Shown here: one piece after another, positions 1 through 9,143 of the stretch | How the letters are laid out: each line of letters opens with the position of its first letter | Position numbering within the stretch: position 1 is the first letter of the stretch | Notes under the pieces: generated by a model | The model's database searches: none | What the model was told of the DNA's origin: nothing | What the model saw: the letters and a program-made list of their open reading frames with translations, nothing else | Translations under genes and position numbers: made by a program | Source: Gracilaria caudata | Lineage: Eukaryota > Rhodophyta > Florideophyceae > Gracilariales > Gracilariaceae | Assembly (NCBI GenBank): GCA_030374735.1 | Contig: JASCIV010000389.1 | Span: forward strand, 1 to 21,672 | Reading direction: 5' to 3' | DNA length: 21,672 nucleotides

Positions 1-2
1 TT

Positions 3-40
3 GTACTGTGCACACGCATAATACGCGTGTGACACAGTAC
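3..40. repeat. Near-perfect inverted repeat at left end
   Basis: The left arm (3-17) and right arm (25-40) pair over about 15 bases with one unpaired base and a 7-base loop. A second GC-rich dyad follows at about 46-71. I see no coding potential. Ends of mobile elements often look like this, but I cannot name the element. Confidence 0.55.
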
Positions 41-571
41 TACTTAGCGCACCGGCGTCGCCGCCGGCGCACCCAGTAAACCGCCCCAACCGGGGGTTCT
101 TGGTTCTGTACTTCGCCGCCTTCGCGGATTCCTCGCCTCAACGTGAGGGAGATCCCGTTGCACACGGAAGTTCATCCACCCTGCGTCCTTCAGAATCGTT
201 CTTCAGTGTTCCCTCTTTATTGTCGCGTTTGCCCTCGTACGAGGTATATCACCGGTATCACCGGACTGTCCTACATTTCTTTTCCCTTGTTTTCCGTTCT
301 CGTGGCTCTGCCAAGATCGCGCGACCCACCGCACCGGTAGTCCTGCGCTACCCTACATCCGTGGACTCTTGCCTCATCGGAGGATATCCCGGATCATTGT
401 TTCTCTGTTCTACATCTCTCAACGCTCCGTTGTGACGCTTTGGCCCCGGCTTACACCCGGCTCGTTGTGCCTTTCCAGGGAGAGCTCTGTCCGCTCTGCT
501 ACCCTGTGAGGGGGAGGTTTCGGACACCTTCGTGGTCTTTTCCTTTTCTGGGCATTGCACTACATCACTCA
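41..571. repeat. GC-rich repeat-like DNA, probable mobile-element remnant
   Basis: This stretch has no ORF with a credible ATG start or domain. On the minus strand, 441-504 resembles 21584-21647 on the plus strand: both have a GGGTAGC block and then, after a spacer of similar length, a CCGGGTGTAA block followed by CCGGGG. The minus strand here also has a good match to the tRNA-type box A consensus (TAGCAGAGCGG). A further GGGTAGCGCAG word lies on the minus strand near 340-353. A tRNA-derived SINE or a retroelement remnant are both possible. Confidence 0.4.
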
Positions 572-1771
572 CACGAGACAGTCAAATTCATTTTTCATGT
601 GCGCCAAATTGGTACACAGTGTTTTTTTTCTGCGCACACAGTAGCGCGCAACAAATTCTTCTATGAACGCCACCAGCACGAGACATTGTTTGTTGTTCAC
701 GTGGCAGCACACCATCACAGTTAGCAGAGACAGTGGTGTGAGATACACGGGGCGTACTGTTGTACGTGCGGTGTCTGGGGCGTGGCAGGGGCACAGAAAC
801 ACCTGTTTTAGCACTCGGGCGGTAGCACGTCTGGGTGCCGCGAGTGTAGATACGGCAATACGGCGGGAGCAAACAGCAGACCACCACACTAGCAGTAATC
901 GATATTGTGGTGAGCGACACGGCGGTACGCGTCACGGCAGTACGCATGGGATAGTGCGGGGGGTGTGCGGGGCAGACGGCAGTAGCGGCCATGGTGCGAC
1001 TCGTTTGTCTTGGTAGTAGTTTAACGATGGCGGTGGTGGTGGTTGCAGCATCCCAAGCGACGCGCAGGGGTAGAGCAGGGCTTGGTGCAGAGCTACAGCG
1101 GCAGGAGCGGTGACGGTGATACTCACCACGCGCGGTTGCGCCGAGATGGAGGTGCTCGGTGCTTGCGTCGTGCGTTGAGACGGTCGGACTTGCGAGTGCA
1201 GGGCAGCGTGGAAGCTGTCCTTTAATCTCGACGGAGATATCAGAAAAATCTTTCTTAGGTATTCTCCCTCTTGTTGGGAGAGTTGCTAACATCCGCTACC
1301 ACGATGATGATGAGAACATGCATGATCATAGTAGTAGAATCAGCCAAAAAATAAGGGGTTTTCAGGACTTTCTTCTTTTTGAACACGTGGTCGCACTTAT
1401 CCACTTACAGTTTCTTATTGACATCTCAGCACTGGTGCCAGTCATAATTTTCGTAATTATGCTGTGTGACTGTCTAACGTAAGGTTTCTTCTACAGCAAT
1501 TTGTTTGTACTCCCACAGTAACTGTGCTCTTAGCCAAAAACAGTACATTTCCCGCGCCTCCCTGGGCCTTTTGCATGAAAGCTGGCCTATCGCGACCAAA
1601 TATATGATCTCTCTGCATTTGTACTTTGATTTTTTTACAGGTCAAGTATGAAAAACCCTGATTTTTTTGTGCAGTTTGCTATTCTGTGTTATTGTAAATA
1701 AAGACTCTATTCTTATGGAGCTTTGCGGTCCTCTTTAGAGAAGCTGTGCTTCTCTATACCAGCTGATTTTT
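572..1771. other. Intergenic, no convincing gene
   Basis: Open frames here lack ATG starts or recognisable domains. About 740-1200 is rich in GGT, GGC and CGG-type triplets on the plus strand. This opens a long minus-strand frame (588-1292) of low-complexity composition that I do not believe. An AATAAA lies at 1697-1702 on the plus strand. The right end holds one copy of the direct repeat that overlaps the next gene's stop codon. Confidence 0.5.
1627..1649 (+). repeat. Direct repeat, copy 1
   Basis: This 23-base unit, containing a T-rich run then ACAGGTCAAGTAT, recurs at 1764-1786 with one difference. Read on the plus strand it resembles a 3' splice site (pyrimidine tract plus ACAG). This may be coincidence. 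Confidence 0.7.
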
Positions 1772-1786
1772 CTACAGGTCAAGTAT
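1764..1786 (+). repeat. Direct repeat, copy 2, overlapping a stop codon
   Basis: This is the second copy of the 23-base unit at 1627-1649. Its complement supplies the last codons (I-L-D-L) and TAG stop of the cysteine-rich gene at 1772-3052. Confidence 0.7.
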
Positions 1787-3052
1787 AACTGAAGGCTCGG
1801 TGACCCAATTTGGCTCACATCGCCTCCGAATATTTGAGTAAGTCTCTTGAATACTACAAAGTGAAACGCATCGATCTACCGTATGGTCATATGACTCTCC
1901 AAACGGGCAGTAAAAACATTCTCCAGAACCCGGACGAGCATACGAGTTATTTGGGCAGTAAAAGCACAAATCGCGCTGTCCCAGGTCACCGCCAGGCCCG
2001 TAGGTATTCGCCGGACACGGTTTGCATTCAAATTCATCCCGCTCGTAGTAATGTCCGACGGCACAACGTTGACAATCTCCATCCCTGGTAAGCACCATTC
2101 CAATTGGGCATGTTCGGCATTCGGATGCGCCTCCCAACGAGAAAGCATTTCCAGCACATCGATGGCAGCGCCCCCACAAATTTTCGCAGTTCGTGAACGT
2201 GTTCACTCCACATTCATCACAGTTTAGTGCAGTGCTGTTGTAGAACGTTCCTGCCCGACATCTCCCACAGCTCCCATCACTCATCATTGCTGTGCCATCC
2301 GCGCATTCTTCGGTGTTACATGTGCCGTCCGGCAACGGCAGTCGTCCACCTGCGCATAGAGAACCGCAGGCTGAAGCACCAGGTGAAGATGTCAGCCCAG
2401 GAGGACAACTTAAGCATTCACTCTGCCCAGCAGTGGGTTTATAACGCCCCCGATAACATGCTTCACAAGTATTACTAAAGTTGCTGAATTGATACCCAGG
2501 AGGACAAAGTCCACACCGAGTTCCATCGCCAAGTGGTACAGTTCCAGGTTCACACGCTACACAAGAAGTCGCCCCTCCGATAGAAGTCTCATTCGCTGGA
2601 CATTCGAGGCAGCCATGTTGACCATCAGGCCGATCTCGAAACGCAAGTGGTTGGTAGGATCCTGGACGACACGGCAAACAGCCAGTTTGAACGCGTCCAC
2701 GATAATCACCGACAACCGCACCTTGAAAATATGTTCCTGGACCACAAGGGACGCAGCGATTCAGTGTGGAATTGAATTCTGTTCCTCTTGCGCAGATGCA
2801 ATGATTATTGACTGCTATTCGAGAACCGTCACAAATAGTGCATGACGTTGACCCTTCAAGCGAAGTATGGTTTTCAGGACATTGGACGCAGTTGGGCTGA
2901 TCTGGGAGCGATTGAAAAGTGGCCGGGGGGCACGGGATACAGAAGTCACCACGTCGGTAAGAACCTGGTTCACAATGTGCTGAAAAAGCCCGCTTTGACA
3001 GCAGAAGCAGGAGAAGAAAAGAGAGCAACGAGGAGGTGCTTGATTCAAACAT
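1772..3052 (-). CDS. Secreted cysteine-rich protein with ephrin-receptor-like (GCC2/GCC3) repeats
   Basis: The 426-residue product starts at an ATG and has a classic signal peptide (about residues 1-25, with a run of seven leucines) likely cleaved before the first CEPGSY motif. The rest is a chain of short modules of the form C-x-P-G-x-Y/F, then C-x2-C-P, then G-x-x-x-C. This is typical of the GCC2/GCC3 or ephrin-receptor-like family, whose cysteines form local disulfides in extracellular proteins. Several N-x-S/T sites fit the secretory route. No transmembrane segment follows, so the protein is probably secreted or in the cell wall. Its ligand is unknown. It lies head to head with a shorter relative at 4589-5485. 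The last codons lie in a 23-base direct repeat shared with 1627-1649, so the C-terminus may have been set by a local duplication. Confidence 0.85.
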   Translation of the reverse strand: MFESSTSSLLSFLLLLLLSKRAFSAHCEPGSYRRGDFCIPCPPATFQSLPDQPNCVQCPENHTSLEGSTSCTICDGSRIAVNNHCICARGTEFNSTLNRCVPCGPGTYFQGAVVGDYRGRVQTGCLPCRPGSYQPLAFRDRPDGQHGCLECPANETSIGGATSCVACEPGTVPLGDGTRCGLCPPGYQFSNFSNTCEACYRGRYKPTAGQSECLSCPPGLTSSPGASACGSLCAGGRLPLPDGTCNTEECADGTAMMSDGSCGRCRAGTFYNSTALNCDECGVNTFTNCENLWGRCHRCAGNAFSLGGASECRTCPIGMVLTRDGDCQRCAVGHYYERDEFECKPCPANTYGPGGDLGQRDLCFYCPNNSYARPGSGECFYCPFGESYDHTVDRCVSLCSIQETYSNIRRRCEPNWVTEPSVILDL

Positions 3053-3568
3053 AATTTGAGTAGAGCTTGGAGGCGGTTACGACTTCGACTTGTGGCGGAC
3101 AAAGAAGAGTGAGGTTGGGCCGTTGCTTACGCACATTGTGGATGCCTTGCATGGTGTCCCTCTGCATCTCTAAATATGGCAACGCGTTGGCGAACGGCGT
3201 AGAAGAGGAATGCGAAGGGCACCACTGCGTTCCACACCTTAGAAAAGAGTGCACAGTGAAAACAGACCAGGAAAAATAGAACGCATTTTTCATCATCATA
3301 GAAAAGATGCACAACGCAAACTGATGGGGTAAGCGCGAAGAAACACCACGGTCATCAATCAAGGTCTTCGGCAGTTTCCGTTTTAGAGTTAACCCTCCCT
3401 TGCAACTATGTGTACGGACGTGAACCTGAAGCGGTCCGCAGATGAAACCAGCTCGCATTGTTGTCATGATTCCATGAAGCAATCCCAACGATGCCTAGCA
3501 TTTCAAGGCACGCGGGGATTTATATGAAGGCTCCCAAGCCGCAGCACAGCATTTGCATTGATGGCTCT

Positions 3569-3580
3569 CTTTTATATATA
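3569..3580 (-). promoter_or_regulatory. TATA-like element, minus strand
   Basis: On the minus strand the sequence reads TATATATAAAAG, a strong TATA-box match. It faces the cysteine-rich gene that starts at 3052. That would imply a 5' leader of nearly 500 nt, or an unseen leader intron. A second minus-strand TATAAAT lies at 3518-3524. Confidence 0.3.
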
Positions 3581-4380
3581 GTAGCTTGCTCCAATTCTTG
3601 CAGAGTGGAGCGAAGACGGGCCAGACCGATATGCTCGCTTGGGCCAGGCAGGAAAGCTCTCGCCCAACGGAGTACAGCGATGCAAGAAACCAAAACAGAA
3701 CTATGCTACTGCTAATATATCACTGTTGTCATAATGACAACTGCTTTGGGATGAGTTCAACGGCCAAACTCGGATATCAGATTTAATGTGTCATGCACTT
3801 CTTTTTCAGCACGCCATCGCGGCAGGACTACGTGGATAAGTTGTCCTTTCACATGGTCTTCAACACCACACCGAGCATGGAACACCAAAGCTCTTACGCT
3901 CCAACGCATCGGGTATTTGAACAACAAATCTCCAGAGCATAACTCTCTCATCGTTTCATCAACAAATACAAGTATAACATGTCATTTTTCGATTTCGATT
4001 GAGTTTCATCGCGTGCTCCGGAGTCTTTTCCTCGATGGATATGTGTGCCACCTTAAAATCACGGCGGAAGTCTTAACATTGCTAAGATACCCATTCATTC
4101 GATATATGACCAGTGTCTGAAATCGCTTGAAAAGGGAGACGTGCAGATACTAATTCAAGCCCTGCAACGCCAGCATCATAAATAGTTTGCATGAAAGACT
4201 TGTTGGACAAGCCAACAGTTCTGTAGGGGAACTTGAACCGCACTATAAAGATTCAAAAGATTTCTGTTTCCATCTGTAGTGGGTTGCGTACCAACCCCCA
4301 AGTGTTGGGTAGCACAATTTAGTCAACAAGGATGACCACGTAATACAAGGAACTGTTTCCCTCTTGGGAAACTCTCTGGT

Positions 4381-4392
4381 GGTATATATACC
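4381..4392 (+). promoter_or_regulatory. TATA-like palindrome upstream of second cysteine-rich gene
   Basis: The palindrome GGTATATATACC lies about 200 bases before the ATG at 4589 and is a reasonable core promoter. Another candidate, ACTATAAAG, is near 4241. Confidence 0.4.
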
Positions 4393-4588
4393 ATCTACCA
4401 CTGACACAGCTAGTAAAGTTTGAAGTCATCGAACTTCTCAACATTCACACAGCCAACTTGCGCACACCATCCCAGATCTTCACCATCTGAGCTTCTATAT
4501 CGCACACAATTAGCCCCCGAGTTCTAAACCCGTACTGTTCTCAACGTGTTTCCCTCTTGTCTCGATCTCACCTTCATCAGAAACGCCA

Positions 4589-5485
4589 ATGATTTCGAAG
4601 CTAAAACTGGTTGCCTTTTTCATTTTTCTGGCTGCAATCGGGTGCAATGCATCATGCTCACCAGGAAGCTTCTTGAATTCAACGGGAACGTGTCAGTTAT
4701 GCCCGATAGGCTTCTCTCAACCACTCGCGGGACAATCTGCTTGCAATCAATGCCCATCTACTTCCTTCACTCCAGCTGAGGGGGCTTTGCACTGTACACC
4801 TTGTCCTCTAAACCAAGTCGCTACAAGAACCCTGAACGGTTGCAGATGTCGCCGCGGATATATTCGTCCAAGAGCTTTTAATGCGACCGCAGCATGTGTG
4901 GCGTGTCCTCCGGGAACTCGCAATTATCGATATGAAGGCCGTTTTGGGGCTGACTATTGTGAAACATGTCCTTCAAATACATTCACCTCTCAACCAGGTC
5001 AAACGTTGTGTCAACCTTGCCCCGAAGGACAAGTTTCTGCTCCCGGTGCCGTAACTTGTCATGCCTGCAGCAGAGGGGAGGTACCAGTAGACGGAGAATG
5101 CATCTTGTGTGAAATAGGATTCACATTCGATGTTTCAGAGAGGACATGCAAACCATGCCCCCCTGGATCCTTCAAATCCGCGCCTGGGAACTACCCCTGT
5201 ATCCCCTGCCCTTTCTTTATGTCTTCTAATGAGGCAGCTTCGGAATGCTTCACTCCATGTGAGGCTGGGAAGATTCTTATGGATGACGGGAATTGCCAAA
5301 ATTGCCCACCTGGTCACTTTTTTTCAATTGATACCGGAAATGGACATCGAGGATGTACTCCGTGTCGTGGAAGTACTTTCATGCCCCATGCCAATCTAAG
5401 AAAAAGCTGCTATGAATGTCCGGGAGACAGCGATAGTTCAGATGGAGCTACCAGTTGCTCATTGTCGAGGGGATTATGTGAGTAA
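4589..5485 (+). CDS. Secreted cysteine-rich protein with ephrin-receptor-like (GCC2/GCC3) repeats
   Basis: The 298-residue product begins M-I-S-K-L-K and has a signal peptide of about 21 residues ending near C-N-A. The mature part is a string of C-x-P-G, C-x2-C-P and G-x-x-x-C modules like those of the divergent gene at 1772-3052, with about six to seven repeats. It is presumably extracellular and disulfide-bonded. There is no transmembrane segment. The ORF ends with TAA just after a perfect 5' splice-donor hexamer (GTGAGT at 5477-5482). Splicing to a downstream exon is therefore possible, although I found no obvious cysteine-rich exon in 5486-6200. The start is the first ATG in frame and is followed at once by the signal peptide. 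Confidence 0.85.
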   Translation: MISKLKLVAFFIFLAAIGCNASCSPGSFLNSTGTCQLCPIGFSQPLAGQSACNQCPSTSFTPAEGALHCTPCPLNQVATRTLNGCRCRRGYIRPRAFNATAACVACPPGTRNYRYEGRFGADYCETCPSNTFTSQPGQTLCQPCPEGQVSAPGAVTCHACSRGEVPVDGECILCEIGFTFDVSERTCKPCPPGSFKSAPGNYPCIPCPFFMSSNEAASECFTPCEAGKILMDDGNCQNCPPGHFFSIDTGNGHRGCTPCRGSTFMPHANLRKSCYECPGDSDSSDGATSCSLSRGLCE

Positions 5486-6270
5486 TACTTGCCTAGTTTG
5501 TGATCCTTAGCCGCCTTAGCCGCCTTTAAGAGACCCATTTCAAGGTTGATGTCCCGAATAAAGGAGAAGAGCATATCACGGATTAATGTGACTTAGATTG
5601 AATCCAATACTTTTAAAAACACCCCGCTTAACCTTGTGGTGAGCAAAGTATCTTATCATGCCTTTTGGCACAGCATTCTGAGCTTTGTCTTTTTGCCAGA
5701 ATGCGGCAAGATCTGATGTATAGAATTATAGAAAGGCTTTGGCGAAGACCTTGAAAGTTACGAAACTACCTTCGTACCAAACTTTGCTTCTACTCCAGGC
5801 AATGTAGTAGGTGCAAAACGATAGCTTCCACAGCGTTTGCGAGGTGTTCATCTTAAAAGCTATACAACGAATCCAGTGATTAAGTATGTGCTTATCGGCC
5901 GAATTAGCGCAAGTGGGTTTGAATGTGTGCGAGGATCGAGGGCTCAAGTTGACTCTGATGAAAAAAAGTTTTAGTATATTGAGTATATCGATGTTGTTCC
6001 CAAATTGGGGGCATAAGTAATCTAGCCTACTAATAAAGCTATGCTGTTCAGGTTCGGGTGGCAACAGTCTGGTTGTCTGTCTGCCAGCTGAATGGACGGC
6101 TTTCTATTATTGAAAGAAACTGAACATGTGCAAGATATGGGAAACCCCGCATATGTTATTACGTCGTAAAGAGAATGTTGATATTTTTTTTATTGATATC
6201 GTTTATATTTAGAATGGCGCTTTTTTCACGAAAAAATAAGTAATAAAAATTAAAGGATTTTTGTCAAAAC

Positions 6271-6295
6271 AATGCGCCGTGTCACACGGTGCATT
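6271..6295. repeat. 25-base imperfect palindrome
   Basis: The arms AATGCGCCGTGT and ACACGGTGCATT pair with a single mismatch around one central base. It stands out from the AT-rich surroundings. Function unknown. Confidence 0.5.
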
Positions 6296-6531
6296 TAGCC
6301 ATGTTTTTGGTTCTCCAAGAAAATTTGATCAATACCTTGCCAATATGTCAAATATGGTGGCAATGCGCCCTACTTGACGTTTGGTTCTCCAAAGAAGTTG
6401 CATTGTCTTAAAAAGAACTCTAATTGTCGAATCTGGCTTAAATTTCTTTCGTAATTGCTTCTCACAAATAGTGTACAAAATGCTGAATAGTTAATTTTTT
6501 GCCTATGTAAATTACTTAACAATAGACACGC

Positions 6532-6594
6532 ACCTCTACTATATCACTCTAAATAATATTATCATTACGTACCTCTGCGATATCACTCTAAATA
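6532..6594 (+). repeat. Pair of 24-base direct repeats
   Basis: The units at 6532-6555 and 6571-6594 match at 22 of 24 positions and share the core ATATCACTCTAAATA or its close variant. They are spaced by 15 bases. Confidence 0.65.
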
Positions 6595-6891
6595 TGAGAA
6601 ACAATCAAAGCGCTGGAGGAGCTTTGCAACTTATTGCGAAGCTTGCTTCGCGTAGTTCTGATTTCTTTACTGAGACTCAATAGTGGGGTGTGGCGTTTTC
6701 ACCCGCTACGCTCTGCTTGGTCCACCACACGCTTAAACAAACGTCATCGGAAACGAAACAAGGAGAGCGGTACAGGACGTGATGGTGCGCTCTTCGTACA
6801 AGTTTGGTCTCAAAACAAAGACCGACGTCTGTACTATAGAATTAGATGTATCACAAACTCCCCCCCATCGATGAGGCGACTCCTGCACGCT

Positions 6892-8351
6892 TCACATCCT
6901 AAACATTTTGGGTTCATATCCGTACGTTGAAATGCCGTTCTCATTCCGCCTCAAACGTACTTCCTGAGTACGATTGCTCCCGTTACCAAGGTCTTCAATA
7001 GTGGGGGTGTCTTCGAAGAATTCCTTCCATGCCCATCGTGAATCCACACTTCCCTCAACTTGAAGAATCACCAAATTCATCCACACCACCAATAAGACAA
7101 CGAGTATGGCCATGCTATGCACAATTCCCAGCCATGGTCTATTGTAAAGCACAAGCGGTTCTTTTTCTGTTACCGATCCGACATGCTCGCCTGGTGATAT
7201 CAGTCTAGCGCCTCTGCCAGTTGGGAACATGATGGAACGCAACATGTCGTGTAAATTCATCGAAGAACCATTATGAACGCCATCGACAAATATCACGGGC
7301 TTCTCATTCAAAACGTCGCTTCTCATATCCACTGCTACTTCAACACCAACGCTGGCGTGTTGTGAAGGGCGTTGAAAAAGCCCCAATTGTTCAGTTCCTT
7401 CAGTTGGAATCTCCGCTTCACCTATCAACGAAGAGTCAAGTATGGTCACGTTTGCCCGTTCAAGACGACTCAATACCGCTCTCCTCATATTTTCGCCTAT
7501 AGCGTTCGACCTGCCCTTATACATGGTTCCGGTTCCTCCTGGAACGCTATTCAGCACTCCAATCACATACTTCACGGTCATTAACGAATTCCATAGAAAC
7601 ACTTGCGCCTCGACCTGTACGTTCGACGCGATGAGACGGAGCACAGCTATATGGTGATCTTCAGGTGTGATGCCTTCCTCAACACTACTGTATTCCTCTC
7701 TTGAACAAATCTGAATACTTGCTAATGACTCAAAACCCGCTTTCTTGGTCAATGGTGTCTGACGGCATGAATTAAGCAGAATACTTTCAGTATAATCGCA
7801 ACCACGATCCTCGAACTCGAAGATTGGCAGCTCAGAAATTTCTATATCGTACACGGAAACCCGATTTGTCGCGAAGAATATGAACAAGAACTCTATAAAA
7901 CCCGTCATCAACCCTATGAAACCGAGAGTAACCAAAGAGCACCTGGACCTTCTAGAGGCATATGGGCGATGCATTCCAGAATTGTTTGCTATCTCATCAT
8001 CGGGATTTCTTTTCCTACACTCTGTTAGTAGTGAGAGTAGAAGAATAATCGGATTGGAGTACTTGGTAAGTACATGTTGTCGAAAAAGCACTTTTTTCGA
8101 GACCCGGTCGTTCCTAGCACGGACCACAACACGAAATGTAATGTCCACAAATAGCAGCAACGAGACGGAAGTCAGAACAGCCGTAACAATCGATACAACG
8201 TTCTCGTGCAAGTTAAAGTTTGCAGGGTCATTGAACTGGTCTTCATAGAAATCATCCACACTCCAGCCGATACCAGCAAGCCTGGTGCAGAGCACCACAA
8301 GCGGTTCTGCTTCGGAACTGTAACAGCTCTTTCTTCCGGCAAGTTACCCAT
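6892..8351 (-). CDS. Three-span membrane protein of unknown family, N-terminal frameshift
   Basis: The family is not recognised. The main frame gives about 460 residues. Membrane segments lie near residues 36-60, 121-143 and 389-411 of the long ORF, with a large loop between spans 2 and 3. This loop carries a conserved R-G-C-D-Y motif, further cysteines and glycosylation sites. The divergent paralogue at 9144-10475 aligns along the whole length. The long frame (to 8298) opens with GTG and has no ATG before the first membrane span. The credible start is the ATG at 8349-8351 in another frame. Its product (R-L-W-C-S-A-P-G) matches the paralogue's start (R-L-R-C-F-A-P-G) for 32 codons and then loses frame between 8256 and 8255, where the paralogue has seven extra bases. 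It is probably a pseudogene or an assembly error. The stop is TGA at 6892-6894. Confidence 0.75.
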
Positions 8352-9143
8352 CGTTGGCAGTATCACGTAAGATACGAAGCATGTGCTTGGTTGACAAATG
8401 GCATAAGGTTAGGTTGGGAAGGTACGATGGTCTTAGGAGAATTGCGAATGCAAGATGTTGGATTGTGACAAATAGAGGAATGAGTACAAAATTCGAACAT
8501 GCTCCGAGAACCAATCAATCCCTTGTAACAATGCCATACACTTGTATTCCATCGAAAGCCAACAAGGAAATGGCGTAATGTTGCTGATACCAAGCAAGCG
8601 AGGGCTCGTGGAAACCAAGCCACAGTGGTATAAATGGCTATACGTGGCTGGTAGTCCACGTCTTCAGTTCCAGTATAGCTCAGTCGTTTTACCCCATCTG
8701 CGATACCAGCTCGGTTGGCGGATTACAGTTACAAGATCTCACGTACATTTTCCCAAACTTGATTCGCAAAGAAGGTGAAGTGTTGTCTGAATATCGTTTG
8801 TTTTTGTGAAGGAGGCGGCTTTTGAAGCCTGAAACTCAGCTGGACCCATCCTTGGCAAATTCAAAGCTTTTTCGTACACGTACGTTGTACGTACTACGGA
8901 ACTATTGGCCAACTTTGCTGATTATTCAAGTTCAAGGACATACACCACCCATTCTGGTTTGTCCAAGATTCTTGAAGAAGGCAGCAAGGGGCGACCACGC
9001 CATGAGAATCATCTCTTGAGAGTTTCCGATACCCTTTCTACGACTATTCCCATATGCGGTACTCTTCGTCATATCCACGCAACTCGCTTCTTTAAGACCT
9101 GCTCTTAAGGGCACTCGGTAAACCAGTTGTTGCACAAGAGGAA
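8352..9143. other. Intergenic region between divergent membrane-protein paralogues
   Basis: The stretch is about 0.8 kb and should hold both promoters. A TATAAAT lies at 8629-8635 on the plus strand. Weak sequence similarity between the paralogues continues only slightly upstream of their starts (for example GGTAA followed by a CC-rich word). No gene was seen. Confidence 0.45.

Larger units (their letters stand above)
3053..4588. other. Long intergenic region between divergent cysteine-rich genes
   Basis: The stretch is about 1.5 kb and should hold promoters for both genes. TATA-like sites are listed separately. A 49-codon ATG frame at 3793-3942 on the plus strand, beginning M-H-F-F-F-S-T-P, reads plausibly but is too short to call. 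Small hairpins lie at 4201-4217 and 4281-4298. No RNA gene was seen. Confidence 0.5.
5486..6891. other. AT-rich intergenic spacer
   Basis: There is no convincing gene. A minus-strand frame at 5726-6064 is open but has no upstream ATG, so it is not called. The spacer holds a short palindrome (6271-6295), a direct-repeat pair (6532-6555 and 6571-6594), two TTGGTTCTCCAA words near 6308 and 6381, and a GCGAAGC/GCTTCGC hairpin near 6637-6652. Confidence 0.5.

Noticed and set aside
588..1292. Long minus-strand frame of 234 codons
   Set aside because: Low-complexity composition driven by GGT/CGG-type triplets, no domain, and neighbouring frames equally open.
5726..6064. Minus-strand frame of 112 codons
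   Set aside because: No ATG at or upstream of its start before a stop, no domain or homologue recognised, and of a length expected by chance in AT-rich spacer.
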